Made by a program: the position numbers and the translations under genes
Shown: positions 24,713 through 33,481 of the stretch, in pieces
Layout: each line of letters begins with the position of its first letter
Position numbering within the stretch: position 1 is the stretch's first letter
Assembly (NCBI GenBank): GCA_934098525.1
Contig: CAKONZ010000009.1
Span: 1-59,648 of the forward strand
DNA: 59,648 nt
Direction of reading: 5' to 3'
Source: an uncultured Bacilli bacterium
GTDB taxonomy: Bacteria; Bacillota_I; Bacilli_A; RF39; UBA660
Notes under the pieces: model-generated
Told to the model about the DNA's origin: nothing
What the model saw: the letters and a program-made list of their open reading frames with translations, nothing else
Databases searched by the model: none

Positions 24713-25733
24713 ATTTTCTAACTTTTTCTTTGTAGTATCTATCTGTATATTCAATGTATCTTTTTGGAGATAATGTTATGTCTTTTGTATTAGTATATAT
24801 ATAGTCATCATCTATTATATATAGTTTTTCATCTTTTTTTCCGATATTTTCTTTTTTTATATCAACCCAATTAATTCCTTTGTCTTTTAAAGTTTTATAA
24901 ATTTCGTATAGTTTATTTTCTATTTCTTCATCAGTTAGGTTTAAATACCATTTATCATTTAAAAGAGGTTGAATTCCAACATATATGGCATAGGTCTTTT
25001 CTTGGGAAACATTTTTCTTCATTATTGGTTTTAAAATTAGTTCATCTTCTGGAATTTCATTAACTTCGTTTTCATACCCTATTTTAAAGGCATAGTTTCC
25101 TACTTTTAATACTTTTTTGTATTCTCCTTCTCCTAGTAATGAAACTTGGTTGATTTTAATTTTTTCTTTTTTTAAATATTCTTCTAATATTGGGATTATT
25201 TCCTCTATGTTTTTTATAAATAAGTGGTCATTTATGTCAAAAAATACTTTTTCTAAATATTCTTTAATAGTTATTGGAGAGAAAAATGATATGTTGTTTT
25301 CTTCCATATAGTTAATAAAGTCAGTATAGTTTTTACCTTGAGCGTTCTTTCTTATTGTTTCTTTTAAGTCAATTATTTTTTCTTTTTCTAATCCTATTTC
25401 TATTAGTTTTTCTATTAAATTTTTATCATAGTTTCCTAATTGTAGGATTTTTTGATAGTTTTTTATATATGATTTTTCTATTTGATATTTTATTGTTTCT
25501 AGTTCTTCTTTTTCTAAAGTGTTATTTGATAATAAGTATTCTATTGAAGTAATTAGGTTTTCATTCCAGTACTTTTTTGGTGTTTGGTTTTTAATTATCA
25601 TATCAATATTATTTGATACTACTTTTAGGATTTCGTTACATTCTGTTATTTTTATTAAATAGTTTATAGATAAAGCATAGTTGTTTTCTTTTTCATTTGT
25701 TTCTAAAATTGTTTTAATTATATTTTTATTCAT
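24711..25733 (-). CDS. Divergent protein kinase-like protein
   Basis: 340 residues, no signal peptide. The N-terminal half (about 1-170) is helical and Asn/Lys/Glu-rich, without a recognised domain. The C-terminal half has kinase-like landmarks in the right order: a glycine-rich strand LGEGEYKKVLKV, then YAFKIGY (the usual lysine strand), a linker with PEDELILKPI, the catalytic-loop-like GINWVDIKKENIG (D-x4-N spacing, HRD His replaced by Val-side context) and KLYIIDDDYIY in place of DFG. This suggests an atypical ATP-binding kinase or pseudokinase. Another such gene is at 35249-35992. Confidence 0.55.
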   Translation of the reverse strand: MNKNIIKTILETNEKENNYALSINYLIKITECNEILKVVSNNIDMIIKNQTPKKYWNENLITSIEYLLSNNTLEKEELETIKYQIEKSYIKNYQKILQLGNYDKNLIEKLIEIGLEKEKIIDLKETIRKNAQGKNYTDFINYMEENNISFFSPITIKEYLEKVFFDINDHLFIKNIEEIIPILEEYLKKEKIKINQVSLLGEGEYKKVLKVGNYAFKIGYENEVNEIPEDELILKPIMKKNVSQEKTYAIYVGIQPLLNDKWYLNLTDEEIENKLYEIYKTLKDKGINWVDIKKENIGKKDEKLYIIDDDYIYTNTKDITLSPKRYIEYTDRYYKEKVRK

Positions 25734-25781
25734 AAATACTACCCCACTTATAAAAATATATCTATAATTATTATATAATAA

Positions 25782-25807
25782 AAGAACTTATTTTAAAATA
25801 AGTTCTT
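25782..25807 (-). terminator. Terminator after the glucosaminidase-like gene region
   Basis: A perfect 26-nt AT-rich palindrome (arms AAGAACTTATTTT and complement) directly follows the minus-strand gene ending at 25806, with TTTTATTAT downstream. Confidence 0.7.
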
Positions 25808-26429
25808 AGGAATTTTTTATTTGATTAATATAATTATTAACTTTTACTGCCCATGTTGAGTTGGCATAACCTGTATATTTTCTTTGCATTGTTTCTGCTG
25901 TTGTATAACCGTATGCATAATAGTTTTTTGATATGTTTTCTACATATTTATAAATACCATCTTCTATGGAATCAAATGCTTGATATCCTCCACTTCCACA
26001 TGATGGGTAACCTTTTATACCTCCGACATTATTACAACGTGTTACAAGGGTACTACAATTCCATTTACAACCTGTTTCATGTAATGCTATGGCAACTGCT
26101 AGATATGGGTCTATATTATATTTTAAGGAAGCATCCAAAAATAATGATCCTGTATTTGATAGATTTGAGTTTAATGAATTATTTAGTTTATTTACTAATT
26201 CATCATATGTAAGATGATCATATACTAAGTATTTTACTAATTCATTTTCATTTTCATCTTTTTGATTGAATTCAAATGTTTTATATTCATCGGGAATTAT
26301 TATTTCTTCTTTTACTAATTTTTCTTCTTTTGGACTATCAATTAAAAGATATGATCCTGTAGTTATAAAGATAAATGAAGTTATTATCATTGTTTTTATA
26401 ACTTTTTTTATTATGTTTTTATTTTTCAT
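25806..26429 (-). CDS. Exported glucosaminidase/lysozyme-like protein
   Basis: 207 residues with an N-terminal membrane anchor or signal (about 10-28) and a C-terminal glucosaminidase-like domain (about 95-207). The domain has the catalytic Glu in AVAIALHETGCKW, four Cys (GCKWNC, TRCNN, PSCGS) that may form disulfides, NNVGGIKGYPS, YQAFDSIEDGIYKYVENI and YANSTWAVKVNNYI. This order is typical of endo-beta-N-acetylglucosaminidases that trim peptidoglycan. The GTG two codons upstream belongs to the GAGGTGA binding site, so ATG at 26427-26429 is used. Confidence 0.8.
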   Translation of the reverse strand: MKNKNIIKKVIKTMIITSFIFITTGSYLLIDSPKEEKLVKEEIIIPDEYKTFEFNQKDENENELVKYLVYDHLTYDELVNKLNNSLNSNLSNTGSLFLDASLKYNIDPYLAVAIALHETGCKWNCSTLVTRCNNVGGIKGYPSCGSGGYQAFDSIEDGIYKYVENISKNYYAYGYTTAETMQRKYTGYANSTWAVKVNNYINQIKNS

Positions 26430-26501
26430 ATTCACCTCTAAATTGAAGGACTTTATTATTATAACATAAATCTTTTATTTTGTCTAATCTGAGGTTTTTT
26501 A

Positions 26502-26530
26502 TTTACTTTATTATATTCATTTGTTAAAAT
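26502..26530 (+). promoter_or_regulatory. Promoter of the Fic-like gene
   Basis: TTTACT (26502-26507), a 17-nt spacer, TAAAAT (26525-26530) on the plus strand; the GAGGGG binding site and ATG follow about 20 nt later. Confidence 0.6.
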
Positions 26531-26559
26531 AAGAGATAGTCTTTTTGAGGGGTGTTTTT

Positions 26560-27471
26560 ATGGAAAAGATATTAATTGAAAATAAAATTAAGAGTTTAAT
26601 TAACTCTGGAGTAGTAAAAAGAGTTAGTATAGATATGATTAATAATATTAATAATTTTGAGTTATCTAAGGATAATATTGTTTTGTTTAGAGATATTTTA
26701 AATGAATATAAACAATATTTAAAGAGTATTGATATTATTAATTATTTTAGAGATTTGTACTTAGATACATTGTTAAAGTCGGAACTTATTGATAATCAAG
26801 AATTAGAAGGACTTGATCCTTTTGTTGTTTCTATGTTTCAATGTGATAAGTATGAAAATAGTATTGATTTTATTGTTAATAGAGGTGGCCCTATTAATAA
26901 GAATGATTTTTTAAAAGCTCATCAGACTTTACTTTTTGGTACAAATTCTTTGTATAATGATAATTTTAGTGTTAGAGATTCTAATGTTCAATTTGTTGGA
27001 AGAAAAGAAAATGATGAAAATGTTATTTCTTATATTCCTATTGATTGTAATGATATTGATGATGCAATAAGTGGAATTTTAAATCTTTATAATGATAATA
27101 GTATTGATAATGATTTTGATATTTTTATTAAACCTTTTCTTTTACATGGTGTTATTGCTGGTTTACAATGTTTTAGAGATGGTAATACAAGATTAGCTAG
27201 AAATTTTCAACATATAAAGTTATGGAAAATGACTAAGAAAATTGACACTTTTAAAGATTTGGAGTTACCAGCTTTATATTTGTCTAAACAATATTTAAAA
27301 GATAGGGATAAGTATAGAAGTTTTATTAAAAGTATTGCAGTTGATACTAATAATTCTACTATAAATGATTGGTTAAAATATAATTTGTATTGTTTAGAAG
27401 ATGGTATTTTTGATAATCAAAAAAAGATAGAAAATATTGCTTATACTTTAAATATAAAGAAACCTCGTTAA
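26560..27471 (+). CDS. Fic-fold protein lacking the catalytic His
   Basis: 303 residues from ATG at 26560, preceded by GAGGGGTGTTTTT. The Fic core is readable: QELEGLDPFVVSMF (the inhibitory/antitoxin-like region precedes it), LLFGTNSLYNDNFSVRDSNVQFVG (flap region), and a signature loop LQCFRDGNTRLAR (about residues 215-227). The family motif is HPFxDGNGRxxR; here the catalytic His is Gln, while Phe, Asp, Gly, Asn and both Arg are kept. The fold and nucleotide pocket are therefore likely retained but AMP transfer is doubtful. It overlaps the convergent flavoprotein gene by 4 nt. Confidence 0.72.
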   Translation: MEKILIENKIKSLINSGVVKRVSIDMINNINNFELSKDNIVLFRDILNEYKQYLKSIDIINYFRDLYLDTLLKSELIDNQELEGLDPFVVSMFQCDKYENSIDFIVNRGGPINKNDFLKAHQTLLFGTNSLYNDNFSVRDSNVQFVGRKENDENVISYIPIDCNDIDDAISGILNLYNDNSIDNDFDIFIKPFLLHGVIAGLQCFRDGNTRLARNFQHIKLWKMTKKIDTFKDLELPALYLSKQYLKDRDKYRSFIKSIAVDTNNSTINDWLKYNLYCLEDGIFDNQKKIENIAYTLNIKKPR

Positions 27472-28865
27472 TTTGAGGTTTCTTTTAGTATATCTCTAGC
27501 CGCTACTAAACCAGTTGCTGCTGCTGTTACTATGTTTCCGGCTTTACCAGCACCATCACCAATAAAATAGATATCATAGTCTTCTAGTTTAAATTTGTTA
27601 TTTGTTGTTATTTCATTACTAAAGAATTTTATTTCTGGTCCATAAAGAAGGGTTTCGTCATTGTTTACTCCTGGTATTATTTTGTCTAGTTTTTCTAATC
27701 CTTCTAAAATATTAGTAATTATACGATGTGGTAACACAAGAGCTAAGTCTCCTGCTACACAATCTGTTAGAGTTGGAGTTATAAAACCTTTATTGATTCT
27801 ATGCCATTCACTTCTTCTTGAGTTTCTTAGGTCTTTTAGGGTTTGGATTATTGGTTTTCCATCTCCTAGAACATTAGCAATTCTGGCAATTGATTCTCCA
27901 TATAATCTTGTGTTTGTAACGGGTTGAGTAAGGGTTACTTTACTTATAAAGGCAAAATTAGAGTTGTTAGATTTTTTATCTTTTAAAGCATGTCCATTTA
28001 CACATATATATCCATAGTAGTTTTCTTTTGCTACAAAACCACCAGGGTTGGTACAGAAAGTTCTTATTTCATCACCATATGTATCTGTTTTTATAAATAT
28101 TGTTGGATCATATATTACTTTTGTTATATCTTCTAGTATTTCTTTTCGTGTTTCAACTCTTACACCTATTTCAATACTTTGTGATGTATATGGAATGTTA
28201 TATTTGTCTGCTAGTTCTTGAATCCATTTTGCTCCAGTTCTTCCTGGTGCTATTATTACTTTTTTTGTTGTAATTTTTTGATCTTTGTTTTGTTTTATAT
28301 ATTTAATTTTATGTTCATCTTTCTTTAAAGAAACTATATCTATAACATTAGCATTATCTAATACTTCTACTCCTTGTTCTTTTAAGAAATCTGTAAAGTT
28401 TTGGATGTATGTTGGCAATTTGTCTGATCCTAGATGTTTTTGTTTTATAATCATAAGTTTTGCACCAGTTAAAGCAACTTTTTTCTTTATTTCCATTGCT
28501 TCTTCCATATTGGTTGGATATACTTCACTATCCATTTTAAATTTATTAAATATTTTTTCTGTATCATCTATTAAAGTGTTTGCTTCTTCTTCGCTCATAT
28601 ATTTAAGTAAATCTGATTTTCCTAGTTTTGGTACAAAGTTTAATTTACCATCTGAAAATGTTCCTGCTCCACCATATCCAGCCATTATATTGCATGGATT
28701 ACAGTTTACACATGGTATTTTATTTTTATTCATTGGGCAAACTCTATTTTTAGCAAATTTACCTTGATCTAAAAGTAATACTTTTAAATTTTTATTGTTT
28801 GTGATTAATTCATAAGCTGAAAAAAGTCCAGCAGGTCCTGCTCCTATTATTACGACATCATACAT
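27468..28865 (-). CDS. FAD-dependent dehydrogenase (COG2509-like)
   Basis: A 465-residue flavoprotein. N-terminal Rossmann motif VVIIGAGPAGLFSAYEL binds FAD; a Cys-rich segment CPMNKNKIPCVNCNPCNI (about 43-60) precedes GYGGAGTFSDGKLNF. Later come VIIAPGRTGAKWI and the C-terminal FAD motif YDIYFIGDGAGKAGNIVTAA. This architecture is that of the 'NAD(FAD)-utilizing dehydrogenase' family common in anaerobic Bacillota; the physiological substrate is not established. The start has a TGGAGGTAATAAT site. The 3' end overlaps the convergent Fic-like gene by 4 nt. Confidence 0.85.
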   Translation of the reverse strand: MYDVVIIGAGPAGLFSAYELITNNKNLKVLLLDQGKFAKNRVCPMNKNKIPCVNCNPCNIMAGYGGAGTFSDGKLNFVPKLGKSDLLKYMSEEEANTLIDDTEKIFNKFKMDSEVYPTNMEEAMEIKKKVALTGAKLMIIKQKHLGSDKLPTYIQNFTDFLKEQGVEVLDNANVIDIVSLKKDEHKIKYIKQNKDQKITTKKVIIAPGRTGAKWIQELADKYNIPYTSQSIEIGVRVETRKEILEDITKVIYDPTIFIKTDTYGDEIRTFCTNPGGFVAKENYYGYICVNGHALKDKKSNNSNFAFISKVTLTQPVTNTRLYGESIARIANVLGDGKPIIQTLKDLRNSRRSEWHRINKGFITPTLTDCVAGDLALVLPHRIITNILEGLEKLDKIIPGVNNDETLLYGPEIKFFSNEITTNNKFKLEDYDIYFIGDGAGKAGNIVTAAATGLVAARDILKETSN

Positions 28866-28935
28866 ATTATTACCTCCATCATATACAATTATATGTTATC
28901 ACAATATGAAAATTATTACAAAATAAAAAAATATA

Positions 28936-28964
28936 TTGAATTGATTGTAGGTCAGTGTTAAAAT
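28936..28964 (+). promoter_or_regulatory. Promoter of prs leader
   Basis: TTGAAT (28936-28941), a 17-nt spacer, TAAAAT (28959-28964). Predicted start of transcription is near 28971, giving a leader of about 100 nt before prs. Confidence 0.65.
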
Positions 28965-28979
28965 GAAATTGGTGGTAGT

Positions 28980-29027
28980 ATGGGAAGTTTAAAAAATTAT
29001 TTTCTTGCTATTTATACTAGAATATAA
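28980..29027 (+). CDS. Candidate leader peptide of prs (15 aa)
   Basis: ATG at 28980 with GGTGG just upstream reads MGSLKNYFLAIYTRI and stops at TAA 29025-29027. The stop lies inside the 5' arm of the downstream terminator hairpin (29024-29051), so ribosome position would affect folding, as in classic attenuators. The peptide is too short for any family and could be fortuitous; the geometry is the main support. Confidence 0.4.
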   Translation: MGSLKNYFLAIYTRI

Positions 29028-29061
29028 CTAGTCTTTTTTTCAGCTAGTTATGTTTTTTTTT
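29016..29061 (+). promoter_or_regulatory. Attenuator-like hairpins before prs
   Basis: A terminator hairpin ATAACTAG/CTAGTTAT (29024-29051) is followed by nine T and then the prs ribosome binding site. An alternative stem ACTAG/CTAGT (29016-29032) would use the same 5' arm, so the two are mutually exclusive. This is the layout of a transcription attenuator. Confidence 0.6.
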
Positions 29062-29070
29062 GGAGGATTT

Positions 29071-30219
29071 ATGGAAAAGAAACAAGTAGATGATATGAAT
29101 CTTAGGTTATTAGTTTTTAGTAGTGCTAAGGAATTAGGAGAAAAAGTTGATAGACATTTGTTAAAGAAATATGATTTGAGTCCTGACGAGTATACTTTTA
29201 TTTTACCTATAAGTGAGAGGTTTTTTGAGGATGGCCATTTAAAGATTGAGATTAATAGTACTGTTAGAGGAAAAGAAATATTTGCTTTAACTGATATTGG
29301 AAATTATTCTGTTACTTATAAAATGCATGGTTTTTTTAATCATATGAGTCCTAATGATTTATTAATGCAATTAAAAGATGGTATTGGAGCTTGTAATTCT
29401 CATGCTGATAAGATTAATATAATTATGCCTCTTCTTTATGCAGGTAGACAACATAGAAGAAATATAAGAGAAAATTTGTTATGTGGTCAAACTTTACATG
29501 AGATTGAACTTAATAAACATATTAGAAGTATTATTACTTTTGATGCCCATGATCAAGGAGTTGAACATGCTTTAACTGATATTGAATTTGATAATTTTTA
29601 TCCTTCTAATGTCATATTGAAAAGATTAATAAATGATTTGGATGTTGAAGATTTAAAAAGATTAACTATTGTCGCTCCTGATAATGGTGCTGCTGGAAGA
29701 AGAAATGTTATATTAAATTCACTTAATTCTGATTATGTTAATATTGAAGCTGGTAGTTTTATTAAGCAGAGGGATTATAATATAGTTGTTGATGGCGCTA
29801 ATCCTATTATTAGTCATGATTATTGTGGAAATAATGATTTAAAAGGAAAGACTGCTATTATTGTTGATGATATGATTTCTAGTGGTTCCAGTATGTTTGA
29901 TTGTATAGATAGATTAAAGGAACTTGGAATCAAAAAGTTATTTATTATTGTTACTTATGCTCTATTTACTAGAGGTGTTGATAAGTTTAATGAGTATTAT
30001 AAAGCTAATAAGTTTGATGGTGTTTATACTACTAATCTTTCTTATATTCCGAAGGAGTATGAATCTCTTGAGTGGTTAAAGGTGTGTGATTGTTCAGAGG
30101 TAGTTGCTGATGCTATATATAAAATTAATAGTAATAGGTCTATTACCAAACTTATCAAAGATAAGTCTGAACCTATAAGACTAGTAGATAATAAATTTGA
30201 GAAAAATAAAAGAAAATAA
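29071..30219 (+). CDS. prs: Ribose-phosphate pyrophosphokinase (PRPP synthetase)
   Basis: 382 residues from ATG at 29071, chosen because TTTGGAGGATTT directly precedes it; the upstream in-frame ATG is inside the terminator T-run. It converts ribose-5-phosphate and ATP to PRPP for nucleotide, His and Trp synthesis. Motifs: SSAKELGEKV at the N-terminus, ITFDAHDQG (metal/ATP region), VAPDNGAAGR (usual pyrophosphate-region equivalent) and the PRPP loop AIIVDDMISSGSS. It is longer than canonical Prs (about 315) and belongs to the divergent, longer class seen in Clostridia and Mollicute relatives. Expression is likely controlled by the leader attenuator. Confidence 0.85.
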   Translation: MEKKQVDDMNLRLLVFSSAKELGEKVDRHLLKKYDLSPDEYTFILPISERFFEDGHLKIEINSTVRGKEIFALTDIGNYSVTYKMHGFFNHMSPNDLLMQLKDGIGACNSHADKINIIMPLLYAGRQHRRNIRENLLCGQTLHEIELNKHIRSIITFDAHDQGVEHALTDIEFDNFYPSNVILKRLINDLDVEDLKRLTIVAPDNGAAGRRNVILNSLNSDYVNIEAGSFIKQRDYNIVVDGANPIISHDYCGNNDLKGKTAIIVDDMISSGSSMFDCIDRLKELGIKKLFIIVTYALFTRGVDKFNEYYKANKFDGVYTTNLSYIPKEYESLEWLKVCDCSEVVADAIYKINSNRSITKLIKDKSEPIRLVDNKFEKNKRK

Positions 30220-30240
30220 GTTTTTTACTTATTTTCTTTT
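30212..30240. terminator. Bidirectional terminator between prs and the transglutaminase-like gene
   Basis: GAAAATAAG/CTTATTTTC with loop TTTTTTA and T-runs on both strands, between two convergent genes. Confidence 0.75.
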
Positions 30241-31715
30241 TCTAATACTCTTCTTAATACTTTAGCAACTTTTACTTGTTCTATTTGTTTTTCTGTATCT
30301 GTTTTTGATAAATAGTTATTTATTTGACGTTTTCTTGTTTCTTCGCTTAGTTGAATGTTGAAGAATAAGAAAAGATTTTCTTTTGCTGTTCCTGAAAATT
30401 TCCAATCAGATTGTAAAGATGTTTTTACTAGGTCTTCTATTGATAATTGGTATTTTTCATTATTTATATAGTATTCTAGTTTTCTAACGTTATAGAAAAG
30501 TTTAATAAATTTTTCTCCAGGTATAGAATTTGAGAAACAATATGTTAGATAACTAGTTATTTCTTTTAAGTTTTCTATGTTTATATTATCAAATTTTCTT
30601 AAGTATAATTTGACTGGATCAAATACAATTTTACCTCTAATTAATAAAGACATACTATTGATTGTTCTTAATATTTCTGTTGGAACATTTTCTATTCCTT
30701 TTTCATCTATTATTTCTTCAAAATCTATATCAAATGTTTCATTAAAATAAGAGAAGTTTTCAATATAAGTATTTAAATCTTCTTTTTTTAAACTATAATT
30801 CGAATACTTTTCTATTTCTTCTTTTGTTTTCGCAAAGTATTTATATGATGAAAGATATGTTTTATCATTTTCACTTTTTTTTGAATCCCAGGTTGTATCA
30901 AAATAGTATGCTCCTTCTATACCATATTTTTTATCGTTTATATATAGTATATTTCTAGCATGTCCTGAATTTTCTGTTTTTAAATAGATTATTTTATTTC
31001 TTATGTTTAATTCATTACAAATTGATGAGAAAATATTTGCATATCCTAAACATACTCTATTTTCATATAATAGTGATTTAATTGTACTTCTTGAATCATA
31101 TTCTTCTGTTACTTTTTCTTCCTTTTTATATTTTTTATTACGAACTAGATCATATATAAGCATACTTTGTTCAAGTGGTGAGTCAGTTAATTTTTTTATA
31201 TTATTCACTATATTTCTTATTATTTTTGTACCTTTTAAGTATTCTGTTGCTTCTACTAAACCAAGATTATTTTTTACTTCTAAGTAGAGATTAGGAATAC
31301 TTTCTTGTAATATTTCTACTTCTTTTATTGATTTTTCACTGTAATCAAAATTTTTTTTAGGTATAATCTTCTTTTCTAATATTTCTTTATTTTCATTTAT
31401 AAAATTAATTAATTTTTTTGTACTTAGCTTGATTTTTATATACTCAGATTCATCAAAGATTCTTATTAATGGTTTCTTTTCTATTTCTTTTATTACTTTT
31501 GCGTCATTTTTGATTCTATTAATACTAAAATCTTCTATAATTTCTTTGTATTCAGCTACTGCACTTTTATATTCTTGATTTCTGTTTTTTATATTTTCTA
31601 ATGAATCAGTATATTCTATAGGAATATTAATAGAATAATCAAATGTTTCTACTTCTGTTTGAATATAAAATAGATTATCATCTTTTATGTCGTTTAACAC
31701 TATTATTTTTTTCAT
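30225..31715 (-). CDS. Transglutaminase-like protein
   Basis: 496 residues without signal peptide or membrane helix. The central part (about 180-290) is a transglutaminase/cysteine-protease-like core: PLEQSMLIYDLVRNKKY, the nucleophile in ENRVCLGYANIFSSICNEL, the His in NSGHARNILYI and the Asp in YYFDTTWDS, giving a complete Cys-His-Asp triad. The N-terminal 150 residues are charged and helical; the C-terminal 200 are unlike known domains. It could be a protease or protein cross-linking/deamidating enzyme acting in the cytoplasm. Its promoter and leader are nearly identical to those of the kinase-like gene at 35249. Confidence 0.65.
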   Translation of the reverse strand: MKKIIVLNDIKDDNLFYIQTEVETFDYSINIPIEYTDSLENIKNRNQEYKSAVAEYKEIIEDFSINRIKNDAKVIKEIEKKPLIRIFDESEYIKIKLSTKKLINFINENKEILEKKIIPKKNFDYSEKSIKEVEILQESIPNLYLEVKNNLGLVEATEYLKGTKIIRNIVNNIKKLTDSPLEQSMLIYDLVRNKKYKKEEKVTEEYDSRSTIKSLLYENRVCLGYANIFSSICNELNIRNKIIYLKTENSGHARNILYINDKKYGIEGAYYFDTTWDSKKSENDKTYLSSYKYFAKTKEEIEKYSNYSLKKEDLNTYIENFSYFNETFDIDFEEIIDEKGIENVPTEILRTINSMSLLIRGKIVFDPVKLYLRKFDNINIENLKEITSYLTYCFSNSIPGEKFIKLFYNVRKLEYYINNEKYQLSIEDLVKTSLQSDWKFSGTAKENLFLFFNIQLSEETRKRQINNYLSKTDTEKQIEQVKVAKVLRRVLEKENK

Positions 31716-31740
31716 CCTGTAATCCCCTTTTTTGCGTCAT

Positions 31741-31769
31741 ATTATACTACAAAATTTAGTGTTAGTCAA
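31741..31769 (-). promoter_or_regulatory. Promoter of the transglutaminase-like gene (shared type)
   Basis: TTGACT (31764-31769), 17-nt spacer, TATAAT (31741-31746). The segment from the spacer to the leader, TTTTG-A-AGTATAATAT and CRCAAAAAAGGGG, is matched almost base for base upstream of the gene at 35249-35992. Confidence 0.8.
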
Positions 31770-31773
31770 TTTT

Positions 31774-33396
31774 TTATTCTTTATTGTTTATTTGTTCGTA
31801 ATACATTACTATTTCAGGATCATAATACATTATTTTACCACTTGGTAATAATAGCATTCTTGTTATGTTTAGATTGTCTACAAATTCTAGATTATGTGAT
31901 ACTACTAACATTGTTCCTTTGTATTCTTTAAATGTGTCTGATATTATTAATTGTGTCATTGGATCTAAGTGGTTAGTTGGTTCGTCTAGTATTAGTGTAT
32001 TTGCTTTTGATAAGGCTATTTTTGCTAAGGCTACTCTTGATCTTTCTCCAGGTGATATGATGTTTATTTTTTTATATATGTCATCGTTTGAAAATAAAAA
32101 ACTACCTAAGAAATTTCTTAATTCTGATTCGTTCATTGAAGAATCACTAAAGTTTTCTATAATACTTTTATCGTTATTTAATATTTCATGTTCTTGAGCA
32201 TAATAAGCAATAGAAGTTTTTTCACTTATAGTAATATTTCCATCTAATGGAGTTAAGTAATTCATTATTAATTTTAATAATGTTGTTTTTCCTGAGCCAT
32301 TTTCCCCTACTATTAGGAATTTTTCACCTCTTGCAATATCAAATGATAAGTTTTTATATAATAGATTTTCTTTGTTATAGCCAAATGTTAATTTTTCACA
32401 TTTTATAGGAATACTATAACTAGGGTGATCTATTTCTATTTTAAATCTTGTGTATTTATTTTTCTTTTCTAGAACCACTTTTTCTTCTTGTAGTTTAGCA
32501 AGCTTTTTTTGTCTATCTTTAGCTATGTTTGCTTTTTTTTCATTTCCTCTTATATATTTTGAGATTATTCTTTTTAGTTTTTCTTCTTCTTTGTTTTGTT
32601 TTTTTAATAAGTTTTCTTGGCTTTTATTTCTTTCTTCTTTTATTTTTATATATTTTGAGTAATTTCCAGGAAAGAGTTCCATTTTATGAGTTAATTTATC
32701 TATATAAAGAGTTTTAGTTGTTATTTGATTTAAGAATTCTATATCGTGTGATATTACTAATATTAAACCTTTATAATTTTTTAAATAATTAATTATATAA
32801 TCCTTTGTATCTATATCTAAGTGGTTAGTTGGTTCGTCTAATAATAAGATATTTGGCATTGAATATAATAGTCTTGCAAATGCTACTTTTGATTTTTGAC
32901 CTCCAGATATTGATGATAGTTTTAAATCTAAAAGTTTTGAATCTATGTTCATTCCATTTATTATTTTTAGTAGTTCTCCTTCAGCATTATATACATCATA
33001 ATAGTTTAATTGTTCTTCAATATCTCCTATTTGTTTTAAGTATCGTTTTAGTTGTTTTTCGTTTTTTTCTATTGCTATTTTTTCATATAGTTCAGTTATT
33101 TGATTTTGAAGTTTTGATATCGGTCTTCCTTCTAAAAGATAATCAAATACTGATATATCCATTGAAAATACATTATCACTTATTACTTGTGGTAAATATC
33201 CTAAGGTTTGGTTGTCTTTTATTTTTATTGTTCCACTATCTGGTGTTAGTTCTTTTAAAATTATTTTGAAGAGAGTTGATTTTCCTGCTCCGTTTACTCC
33301 TACTATTCCAACTTTTTCAAAATCGTTGATTTGGATTGAAACATTATCAAATATTGTTTGTAAGCCAAAAGACATGTTCAAGTTTTCAATGTTCAT
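31774..33396 (-). CDS. ABC-F family ATPase
   Basis: 540 residues with two ABC domains and no membrane part, typical of ABC-F translation factors that act at the ribosomal E site (some give antibiotic protection). Domain 1: Walker A GVNGAGKST, signature SISGGQKSKVAFARLL, Walker B LLLDEPTNHLD. Then a long, Lys/Glu-rich interdomain linker (about 240-310), then domain 2: GENGSGKTT, ISPGERSRVALAKIAL, LILDEPTNHLDP. The start ATG at 33394-33396 has GGTGGTAAT before it; an in-frame ATG four codons upstream overlaps that site. The subfamily (YdiF/Uup-like or protection factor) cannot be decided by eye. Confidence 0.9.
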   Translation of the reverse strand: MNIENLNMSFGLQTIFDNVSIQINDFEKVGIVGVNGAGKSTLFKIILKELTPDSGTIKIKDNQTLGYLPQVISDNVFSMDISVFDYLLEGRPISKLQNQITELYEKIAIEKNEKQLKRYLKQIGDIEEQLNYYDVYNAEGELLKIINGMNIDSKLLDLKLSSISGGQKSKVAFARLLYSMPNILLLDEPTNHLDIDTKDYIINYLKNYKGLILVISHDIEFLNQITTKTLYIDKLTHKMELFPGNYSKYIKIKEERNKSQENLLKKQNKEEEKLKRIISKYIRGNEKKANIAKDRQKKLAKLQEEKVVLEKKNKYTRFKIEIDHPSYSIPIKCEKLTFGYNKENLLYKNLSFDIARGEKFLIVGENGSGKTTLLKLIMNYLTPLDGNITISEKTSIAYYAQEHEILNNDKSIIENFSDSSMNESELRNFLGSFLFSNDDIYKKINIISPGERSRVALAKIALSKANTLILDEPTNHLDPMTQLIISDTFKEYKGTMLVVSHNLEFVDNLNITRMLLLPSGKIMYYDPEIVMYYEQINNKE

Positions 33397-33442
33397 ATTA
33401 CCACCCATTTCATTATAGCATACACTTTTTTATTTTATTATA

Positions 33443-33478
33443 AAAACTACTATTAATTAGAGAGTTAATAGTAGTTTT
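33443..33478 (-). terminator. Hairpin after the beta-helix protein gene
   Basis: AAAACTACTATTAA/TTAATAGTAGTTTT, a perfect 14-bp stem with 8-nt loop, then TTTTTATAAT on the minus strand. Confidence 0.7.
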
Positions 33479-33481
33479 GTT

